Source: Candidatus Syntropharchaeum sp. (GTDB taxonomy: Archaea; Halobacteriota; Syntropharchaeia; Alkanophagales; Methanospirareceae). From it: a DNA stretch of 11,474 nucleotides. Location: the NCBI GenBank assembly GCA_016782355.1, contig JADHYP010000029.1, positions 1-11,474 of the forward strand. Reading direction: 5' to 3'. This document shows, piece after piece, positions 6,244-11,474 of this stretch. Within the stretch, counting starts at the first letter, position 1. Each line of letters begins with the position of its first letter. The translations under genes were made by a program, and so were the position numbers. The notes under the pieces were generated by a model. It ran no database searches and had not been told where the DNA came from. It was given only the letters and a program-made list of their open reading frames with translations.

Positions 6244-7059
6244 TTATTTCTGATTACAATACCTATGAGCTACACGGGCATCTATAGGAATCGTCTCTCC
6301 ACGCCAATAATAATCTACGTTATGTATTTCTGCATCATCAAGAATTTGGATTCTCCTACCGCAAATACAACATTCTGGATTTCTATCGTAAACCTGCTTT
6401 TTGAATTCTAATGAAAAAATATTGTTTTGATTTTCAGTAATTTCACGAAGAGAATCAAACCCTATTTTGAACCTTGTACGCACTGGATTTTGTTCATGTG
6501 TACGAGGTCCACTTGTTGCATCGATAAATTCATCATCGTGAGCCATTAAATAAATAAGTTCTTCACGAATGGCATCTTTGAATTGAACAATAGTCTCTCT
6601 ACTGCCCATTTTCACGTATGATGCAAATCCACACATTACAACGTCAAATATGCCCTTAATGATCTTATTATCCCATCTACCATTAACCTCACTCTCAGAA
6701 CCCCTATTGAATTTTCTAAATGCGTTTCTATCAAAAACCTCTTTGGTTAGTTTAACGGACTCTTTGAAGATATTTTCAAGCTCCTTTTTTTCATTGCCGC
6801 TAATGTTTGCGTGGTGCTCCATCTCCCTATTCAAAAATTGTTTTAAAGAGGGCTTATATTCCTCAATACGAAACCGCCCTAATCTGTTGAACGCAAAAAA
6901 TCGTAGAACTAATTCAGAATCAATCATTCGCCTATATAACTTGTCTTGGGAAGAGCCCAGTAAATATACAAAGTTATCATCAAGTGCTAATTCTTTTATC
7001 AAATCATTATAATCTCCATGATACATGCAGTTTCTTATCTCTTGTGCATTTAGTTTCAT
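6244..7059 (-). CDS. C-terminal portion of the DUF262 protein with eroded HNH domain
   Basis: This is a 271-residue reading frame beginning at an internal ATG of the split gene. It starts inside the DUF262 core (MKLNAQEIRNCMYHGDYNDL), then a helical region with DSELVLRFFAFNRL, then a long alpha-helical part. The C-terminus has a zinc-binding pair C230-x-x-C233 and a final A-H265-R-Y-C268-N typical of HNH endonucleases. In the core, residues read AEIHNVDYYWRGE and PIDARVAHRYCN: the usual catalytic D-H appears as H246-N247, and the middle Asn as D260, so nuclease activity is doubtful (from memory of the family consensus). No Shine-Dalgarno sequence precedes the ATG, so independent translation looks weak. 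Confidence 0.7.
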   Translation of the reverse strand: MKLNAQEIRNCMYHGDYNDLIKELALDDNFVYLLGSSQDKLYRRMIDSELVLRFFAFNRLGRFRIEEYKPSLKQFLNREMEHHANISGNEKKELENIFKESVKLTKEVFDRNAFRKFNRGSESEVNGRWDNKIIKGIFDVVMCGFASYVKMGSRETIVQFKDAIREELIYLMAHDDEFIDATSGPRTHEQNPVRTRFKIGFDSLREITENQNNIFSLEFKKQVYDRNPECCICGRRIQILDDAEIHNVDYYWRGETIPIDARVAHRYCNQK

Positions 7060-7086
7060 GCCGCCCGTATTGAGCCTATTAAAAAT

Positions 7087-7515
7087 TTAATATACAATCT
7101 CATCATCGGCACGCGTACTGATAATTATCACAGGAATTGTTGCATCGAGAAGGCGAGATGCTAACTGTTTATGCTCACCTATTAGGTTACTATACCTTTT
7201 ATTTTTAAGGTTTGTGAGTACCTTTAGTCCACTCAGTCCAAATTTACCATCTGAATATTGAACAACAGAATTTATCCTCTGTTGTCCGTCTATCACCACA
7301 TATTTTCCTTCCTCTTCTTCTGCTAAATATATCGAGGGAATAGGTATGCCCCGCAGCATGGATTCTATTAAACGACTCTTGTCAGGATTCAGCCACACAT
7401 CATTTCTTTGAAAATCTGGTACATTCAAACGTCCTTCATCAAACTTCCTTTTTATATCGTAAACGCTCCAATACTCCAACTTACTAAATATATCCCGCGT
7501 CACTTCTGCATTCAT
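7087..7515 (-). CDS. N-terminal portion of the DUF262 protein (ParB/GmrS-like domain)
   Basis: A 142-residue frame holding the conserved start of DUF262: VPDFQRNDVW (32-41), SRLIESMLRGIPIPSIYLAE (48-67) and VVIDGQQRINSV (73-84). The D-G-Q-Q-R motif is the nucleotide-binding/hydrolysis signature of the ParB/Srx-like fold in GmrS. The chain stops after ...ADDEIVY, in the middle of the domain, so on its own it would lack the I-F-x-R-L-N-T-G-G segment. The ATG at 7515 lacks a clear ribosome-binding site; the predicted leader is about 30 bases from the TATA box at 7566-7576. Confidence 0.8.
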   Translation of the reverse strand: MNAEVTRDIFSKLEYWSVYDIKRKFDEGRLNVPDFQRNDVWLNPDKSRLIESMLRGIPIPSIYLAEEEEGKYVVIDGQQRINSVVQYSDGKFGLSGLKVLTNLKNKRYSNLIGEHKQLASRLLDATIPVIIISTRADDEIVY

Positions 7516-7565
7516 TTCAATTATCCAATTTTTACATCACACTTATTACAGTAGATTGCCGTCAT

Positions 7566-7576
7566 TCTATAAAAAG
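7566..7576 (-). promoter_or_regulatory. TATA-like box of the DUF262 gene
   Basis: CTTTTTATAGA on the - strand lies about 55 bases before the ATG at 7515, placing transcription initiation near 7545. An intact-looking promoter suggests the gene was recently active, or still is. Confidence 0.45.
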
Positions 7577-7602
7577 CATCTACATTTTGACGGCATTATT
7601 CA

Positions 7603-7655
7603 CCCATTCTTACCCATTTCCTTTCCTTCCCTTTCCCCACTCTCCTTACCCATTT
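7603..7655. repeat. Pyrimidine-rich tract with an 11-base direct repeat
   Basis: Nearly pure C/T on the + strand, bounded by two copies of CTTACCCATTT (7609-7619 and 7645-7655), plus a partial ACCCATTCT at 7602-7610. It lies in the 260-base gap between the DUF262 gene and the next - strand gene, where no other gene is seen. Such asymmetric tracts can form unusual structures, but no function can be assigned. Confidence 0.4.
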
Positions 7656-7775
7656 AAGAGAGAAAAAAAACTAACATCTCTATATCGAAATCAATCGTAA
7701 GAGATCATTTTACAAATTGAATGGAATCCATAGAAGATTTAATTAGGGATGAAGAGGGAAGTTAGCAAATCGAGA

Positions 7776-8348
7776 TTATGCCGCCTCTTTGGACAACAAA
7801 TATGCAATCACGGCAGCAATAGCAGATAATAAAATACCAATGAAGATTGCACCGGCAATATCGCCTTTTTTCTCCTTCTCCCTTTCCTTTTCCTCAAGCA
7901 ACTTTTCCAGTTCCTTAGCTTCTCCAATGTTCAATTCTTTTCTCTTATACTTTTCAAGCAATTGGTGGAGTCTATCGCTGGATAACTTTATCTTATCCAT
8001 TAAAGCAATACTTGCATTATACAACGCTTCATTTAAAGCCTCAATCACGCCTTCCCTCGCTTTCTCTACGTCCCCTATTGATGCTATTTTTCTCCCAAAA
8101 ATTTTTTGAGCTTTTCGGGAAAACCCTAATACAATTATCGCAAGGGCATCATGAGCTTCCATTCTCCTGCTTAAATTCGACAGCATCCTGAAAAGATCAA
8201 CCTGCATACAAATAATAACAATCAGTAATGCAAGCAGAATGGAAACAGACGAATTTTTGAGAAGGTTCAACATTCCGACTGCTATTGCAACCACCACTCC
8301 AACAATTGAAATTATACTATTACTTAACAGACCCTTTCCTGTCTCCAT
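7776..8348 (-). CDS. Three-TM membrane protein with coiled coil, unknown function
   Basis: A 190-residue protein. Two hydrophobic segments near the N-terminus (about 11-29 and 35-52) form a hairpin. A helical region follows, then a strongly charged coiled coil rich in Lys and Glu (about 125-162, ELEKLLEEKEREKEKKGD), then a last membrane segment (164-186, AGAIFIGILLSAIAAVIAYL). No enzyme motif is visible. The ATG at 8348 is chosen over the adjacent GTG at 8351 because GGAGG (8361-8357) lies 8 bases upstream of it. It follows gatD on the same strand after 68 bases of A/T-rich DNA that may hold its own promoter. TM-plus-coiled-coil architecture occurs in membrane effectors of defence systems, but this is only suggestive. 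Confidence 0.7.
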   Translation of the reverse strand: METGKGLLSNSIISIVGVVVAIAVGMLNLLKNSSVSILLALLIVIICMQVDLFRMLSNLSRRMEAHDALAIIVLGFSRKAQKIFGRKIASIGDVEKAREGVIEALNEALYNASIALMDKIKLSSDRLHQLLEKYKRKELNIGEAKELEKLLEEKEREKEKKGDIAGAIFIGILLSAIAAVIAYLLSKEAA

Positions 8349-8416
8349 CACCCCTTCCTCCTACCAAAGTATCTACTTTGTTTCGTAATAAAATAATATG
8401 TTTTATTGATATAAAT

Positions 8417-9709
8417 CTAAGAGATACTTTCTTTCACACTCCTCCCCCGTATCTCCCCCGCAACGTTCTCGTGCATCCATCGTCTCACTTCTTCCATATC
8501 GGTAGTCTGACCCAGAACCCACATCAACTTCACCAGAGCAGTTTCCGGCAGCATATCATCGCCTTCTATTATTCCGGCATGAAGTAAATCGCGACCGGTA
8601 TCATACACCCTATCGCAAATAGTCCCGTATAAACATTGAGAAGTCATTACCACGGGTATGCCACGTTTTATCACGCTCGCCACGGTGGGTGTCCACTCCG
8701 CAGATACATGCCCTAATCCCGTTCCTTCCAGTACAATACCTTTGTAACCCTGCTCTACAAATAAATCGAGTATTGCAGGGTCAGCACCGGGATAGAACTT
8801 TATGAGGCTGCATTTCTCCTCAAGCTTGTCTCTCAGTTCTAATTCCTTCTCGCCACGCTTCTTATACGCGGAGACGAACTCAAACCTTATTTTTGCTATA
8901 TCGCCCGTATCATAATACACCTTTCCTATTGGGACCTCGTTTACCGATTGAAAAGCATCCCTCGCGGAAGTATGCATTTTCCTCACTTTCGTGCCTCGGT
9001 GAATGAAACAGAACTCGTCAGAGGTGCTGCCGTGCATTACAACCACAACTTCCGCAAGGTCGCTGCATGCAACTTTCGCTGCGCATATCGCATTCATTGC
9101 CGCATCGCTGGAAGGGCGGTCTGCACTACGCTGCGAACCCACGAGAACGACAGGCACGGGCGTTTGCAGCATGAACGAGAGTGCAGCGGCAGTGTAGCCC
9201 ATCGTATCGGTGCCATGCGTGACGATTATACCTTCCGCACCGTTTTTTATCTCGTTATAGACCTCCGCGGCGAGTTTCCGCCAGTATTCGGCACGCATAT
9301 TCTCGCTCAGTATGCTGTAAATTACTTTTCCGCGGACGTTCGCTATTTCGCCTAATTCCGGGATTGCCTCAAGTATATCTTCAGTGGAGAATTGAGGAGA
9401 AACCGCACCGGTTCTGTAATCCACTTTAGAGGCTATTGTGCCGCCGGTGGAGAGAATGGACAAAACTGGCAAACCTTCTTTTACTTTTCTTATCCGCTTT
9501 TCTTCCGTTGTCCTTTCTTTTAATACTTCTGCCCTGTTTATAACCTCTATCTCCGCATTTCCCGGGCGCACCCCAATATTGTAGCCGCTATCGAGTTTTA
9601 TAACTATATTTCTTGAAGCTGTTGGCATGGCAATGCCTTCATAAACGACAACGCCTCTGTCAGTTTTCTTCCTTATCCTTATACGGTCGCCTTCTCTTAA
9701 CTCTGTCAT
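8417..9709 (-). CDS. gatD: Glu-tRNA(Gln) amidotransferase subunit D
   Basis: GatD is the asparaginase-like subunit of the archaea-specific GatDE complex. It releases ammonia from an amide donor for GatE, which converts Glu-tRNA(Gln) to Gln-tRNA(Gln). The 430 residues match the family length. An N-terminal beta-barrel domain (about 1-75) carries [26 protein letters not shown]. The asparaginase domain follows with STGGTIAS (87-94), [12 protein letters not shown] (164-175) and [17 protein letters not shown] (190-206). The catalytic residues are all present: T91, T167, D168 and K244, with the same spacing (76 and 76) as in characterised GatD. The ATG at 9709 lacks a clear ribosome-binding site, and an A/T-rich region at 9735-9753 may be its promoter. 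gatE is not in the window. Confidence 0.95.
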   Translation of the reverse strand: MTELREGDRIRIRKKTDRGVVVYEGIAMPTASRNIVIKLDSGYNIGVRPGNAEIEVINRAEVLKERTTEEKRIRKVKEGLPVLSILSTGGTIASKVDYRTGAVSPQFSTEDILEAIPELGEIANVRGKVIYSILSENMRAEYWRKLAAEVYNEIKNGAEGIIVTHGTDTMGYTAAALSFMLQTPVPVVLVGSQRSADRPSSDAAMNAICAAKVACSDLAEVVVVMHGSTSDEFCFIHRGTKVRKMHTSARDAFQSVNEVPIGKVYYDTGDIAKIRFEFVSAYKKRGEKELELRDKLEEKCSLIKFYPGADPAILDLFVEQGYKGIVLEGTGLGHVSAEWTPTVASVIKRGIPVVMTSQCLYGTICDRVYDTGRDLLHAGIIEGDDMLPETALVKLMWVLGQTTDMEEVRRWMHENVAGEIRGRSVKESIS

Positions 9710-9788
9710 TACTACTTGTTTGGATTGTCACTTTCTTAAATTAAACTTTAAATCAGTCCTTCATTTTGAAAATGCTTTTCCTTTCACT

Positions 9789-9923
9789 CTACCAATTAAA
9801 TATCGCTTTCCGCAATATCCTATCTACCAATATCTCCGCAGATAGATGCGCTTCGATGAACTCAACTCGCTCAACTACGGTCTCAACTTTTTCCAATATT
9901 CTCTTTTTAATATTCTCGTTCAT
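9789..9923 (-). pseudogene. Truncated HepT/DUF86 (HEPN) toxin remnant
   Basis: A 44-codon frame (ATG at 9923, TAG at 9791-9789) encodes NIKKRILEKVETVVERVEFI, then EAHLSAEILVDRILRKAIFN. The pattern of a leading helix with K-x-x-x-V-x-R-x-E-F-I-x-x-x-L, followed by a D-x-x-L-x-x-A-I-x segment, resembles the N-terminal third of HepT (DUF86) RNases/toxins, normally about 110-140 residues. The frame stops before the region containing the R-x4-6-H active site. AGAGAAG directly precedes the ATG. It lies 26 bases after another short - strand frame that may be the matching antitoxin remnant. Identification is from pattern memory only. Confidence 0.4.
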
Positions 9924-9949
9924 CTTCTCTTTCAGAATATTGATTTATT

Positions 9950-10180
9950 CTACCATTTCATGCTTTTATCCGCTTCTTCCATCTGCTTCTCATCTTGTAG
10001 GAAGATAGAAAGGTAGGGTTTCAATCGTGACTCCCGTAATCCCACTTCTCTATACAGCACAGGTATATCGGTGCTATATCTCACCCTGAATTGTACTATC
10101 AGTAACGTTATGTAAACACCGAGTACTCTGGCATCGGTGTCTATTCGTTCCTCTCTGAACCATGATACCGTTCCCTGCAT
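9950..10180 (-). pseudogene. Short frame, possibly eroded MntA-type nucleotidyltransferase antitoxin
   Basis: A 76-residue frame starting at ATG 10180 (GTG at 10183 is adjacent). It contains DARVLGVYI (17-25) and YSTDIPVLYREVG (38-50), which resemble the segments that normally flank G-S-x-A-x-G and precede D-I-D in MntA-like minimal nucleotidyltransferases. The G-S motif is absent and the second Asp of D-x-D is replaced, so if homologous it has lost its active site. The interpretation rests mostly on the adjoining HepT-like remnant in the same orientation. It could equally be a chance frame. Confidence 0.25.
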
Positions 10181-10350
10181 CACTTATAGTTTGTCACTTA
10201 CTAGGATAATACTTTAACTGACTTGGCTGGAGATAAATGGGCAAATTAGTAACTTTTTGGCAACACGTGAGCTCTCTTTGTCGATAGGGATAAAGGGAGA
10301 TAAAGAGATAGTCGAGGATGGAATGAGTGCAAATGTAAGGGGGTGGTCAG
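10181..10350. other. Non-coding stretch, no gene seen
   Basis: Only very short frames occur on either strand. There is a purine-rich run with repeated GATA(A)AG at about 10285-10311. Nothing here supports an RNA gene. Confidence 0.5.
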
Positions 10351-10360
10351 TATATAAATA
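10351..10360 (+). promoter_or_regulatory. TATA box of the PRTase-CE gene
   Basis: TATATAAATA lies 87 bases before the ATG at 10447. Transcription would start near 10378-10382, leaving a leader of about 65-70 bases that is A-rich and contains GGGGAT at 10427-10432. The long leader is unusual beside the short ones elsewhere in the window. Confidence 0.55.
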
Positions 10361-10446
10361 GCAAAATTCAATAGTTGAGAAGACAAATAAAAATAAACTA
10401 AAAGGCAAAATACCCTTTTTCGGATAGGGGATCAGAAGTAGCAACG

Positions 10447-11474
10447 ATGACCAAAGAGGAAATTTTATCGAAAAAACTCGAAGAAATCGGCATATCAGGA
10501 GAGGTAATCTCCAGTTTATCGTTAGAGGGCTTAATTTTCAATGCTGAAAGGAGATTTGACAGATACGAAATGTACTCGCCAGGCGATACCTTTGGAAGGC
10601 GTCTTCTTAGATGGCTTGCAAACTTCAGCCCTGAGGATCGTTGTATAGCTATAAATCTTGTAAAGTATATTCGATATATATCGAGGGATGAACTCCGCGT
10701 TTTAGCAGAATTTGCACTTGAACTTGCTTCAACACTTTCATGGCGTTCCGTAATTCAGTCATATTCATCAAAAAGCGAAGATTCTTGGGAGGAGAATTTT
10801 AACAAAGAGATAAAACGAAACATATTTGTTGCAGTCTCCGATGACATTGGTTTTGATTATTTCAGACGTAAAGGACGACTACGGTTTCCTCAATTGGAAA
10901 AAGAGAATTTTATTGAATATTACAAAATGGGGAAAGAGGGTATTGAAGAAATCGAAGCAAAAATCGGCCATATAAAGCGTTTTTTCCTCCTTGATCAGTT
11001 TTGTGGTAGTGGCACAAGCGCCCTTAGATTTGAAGATGATAAGTCGAAAGGTAAGTTGCGGGGTTTTTTTAATAGGTGGCACTTTGTTGCTGCGAACGCA
11101 GATGTCTACTATGTTCCGCTAATAGCTTCTTCTCATGTGATATCCGTGCTCAAAGAACGCTTGGATAAAATCCCTGGCGATCCAACAGGAATTGCGGAGG
11201 TTAAGATTTTACCACTTTTAGTTGTTCCCTCATCTGAGTGGCTTTTTCGCTCGGTAAACGGAGAAAAATCGACTGATGAATCTGTTGTTAAATTATTAGA
11301 GAAGTATTACGATAGTTTTAAAGAGGATTATCACACCCAAAAAGGAAGAGGGTGCCTTTTTGGACTTGGTGCTGACGGGCTTTCCCTGATTATTGGGACA
11401 AATTGCCCAAATAATAGCTTTTACATTATTTGGCATTCTTACAATGATTGGTACCCGCTCTTCCCACGAGTTGC
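10447..11474 (+). CDS. PRTase-CE (phosphoribosyltransferase-like) conflict-system protein, 3' end cut by window
   Basis: The frame is open from ATG 10447 to the window edge (342 codons plus two bases). The ATG is the only start: upstream the frame reaches TAA at 10399 without another start codon. The first 130 residues are helical (R-R-L-L-R-W-L near 52-58), as in the N-terminal extension of this family. The PRTase-like core follows with F-L-L-D183-Q-F-C-G-S-G-T-S191, matching the family's D-D-F-x-G-S-G-T PRPP-loop but with Gln at the second acidic position. Next come VYYVPLIASSHV and a late CPNNSFYIIWHSYNDWYPLF, the strongest family signature. PRTase-CE proteins are predicted, from genomic context, to act in prokaryotic conflict systems, probably on nucleotides; no biochemistry is known to me. 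Partner genes would lie beyond the right edge. Confidence 0.75.
   Translation, partial: MTKEEILSKKLEEIGISGEVISSLSLEGLIFNAERRFDRYEMYSPGDTFGRRLLRWLANFSPEDRCIAINLVKYIRYISRDELRVLAEFALELASTLSWRSVIQSYSSKSEDSWEENFNKEIKRNIFVAVSDDIGFDYFRRKGRLRFPQLEKENFIEYYKMGKEGIEEIEAKIGHIKRFFLLDQFCGSGTSALRFEDDKSKGKLRGFFNRWHFVAANADVYYVPLIASSHVISVLKERLDKIPGDPTGIAEVKILPLLVVPSSEWLFRSVNGEKSTDESVVKLLEKYYDSFKEDYHTQKGRGCLFGLGADGLSLIIGTNCPNNSFYIIWHSYNDWYPLFPRV

Larger units (their letters stand above)
6244..7515 (-). pseudogene. DUF262 (GmrS-like) / C-terminal HNH gene interrupted by one in-frame TAA
   Basis: Read as one frame, this is 424 codons with a single internal stop, TAA at 7089-7087 (codon 143). The frame continues without any indel as I-F-N-R-L-N-T-G-G-M-K-L-N-A-Q-E-I-R, which is the conserved DUF262 core that normally follows V-Y-(D/E). 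A one-base change from GAA would create the TAA. The two halves are therefore one gene, not two. It is either inactivated, read through, or a sequence error. DUF262 proteins are nucleotide-dependent restriction factors (GmrSD, BrxU types) that cut modified or foreign DNA. Confidence 0.85.

Noticed and set aside
6166..7550. TGTAATAAGT at 6166-6175 and its reverse complement at 7541-7550, flanking the DUF262 gene like short inverted repeats.
   Set aside because: Only 10 bases, A/T-rich, with no target duplication or extended similarity; compatible with chance.
9766..10008. An 80-codon + strand frame in the gap after gatD.
   Set aside because: Ser/Phe/Leu-rich composition typical of an antisense shadow; it overlaps the more plausible - strand HepT-like remnant.
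10214..10444. A 76-codon - strand frame opposite the leader of the PRTase-CE gene.
   Set aside because: No ribosome-binding site, no recognisable domain, and it overlaps the promoter of the + strand gene.
1..11474. tRNA, rRNA or CRISPR arrays.
   Set aside because: No cloverleaf with a GGTTC(A/G)A arm and no regularly spaced repeats were found by eye in the intergenic regions.

Overview
This is archaeal chromosomal DNA. The evidence is ribosomal protein S3Ae (archaeal/eukaryotic), a CPSF-type beta-CASP RNA-processing nuclease, the archaea-specific amidotransferase subunit GatD, a DUF1786 protein, and TTTATA-type boxes 25-50 bases upstream of several starts. The gene set fits a methanogen, Archaeoglobus or ANME-like euryarchaeon; that placement is inference from gene content only.

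Layout. Bases 1-2210 are a conserved housekeeping block on the + strand: the 3' end of purQ, rps3ae (whose family-length start appears to be CTG), and a 424-residue aCPSF2-type nuclease 17 bases downstream. Bases 2211-2545 hold no working gene. They contain a 128-base hairpin-forming element, joined directly to a 129-base fragment of the 3' end of the DUF1786 gene found 1.9 kb further on. Bases 2546-4200 are a two-gene operon, an OLD/AAA-type ATPase plus a possible TOPRIM-like partner, overlapping as ATGA. The intact DUF1786 gene follows on the - strand (4216-5232). The operon is therefore bracketed by two 129-base direct copies of its neighbour's 3' end, which looks like the footprint of a cassette inserted at the end of the DUF1786 gene.

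Bases 5361-8348 are an accessory stretch, all on the - strand. It holds a single-TM/helical protein, a DUF262 (GmrS-like) protein with C-terminal HNH split by one in-frame TAA, and a three-TM coiled-coil protein. gatD (8417-9709, - strand) is an intact housekeeping gene. Bases 9710-10446 contain no intact gene; they carry what look like remains of a HepT/MntA-type (HEPN/nucleotidyltransferase) toxin-antitoxin pair. From 10447 to the right edge runs a PRTase-CE protein (phosphoribosyltransferase-like domain of predicted conflict systems), cut by the window.

Taken together, conserved information-processing genes are interleaved with defence-type genes in several states: intact (ATPase pair, PRTase-CE), split (DUF262) and eroded (HepT/MntA). 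The most notable points are the cassette with duplicated target-gene end, the single-codon split of the DUF262 gene, the CTG start of S3Ae, and the PRTase-CE gene.
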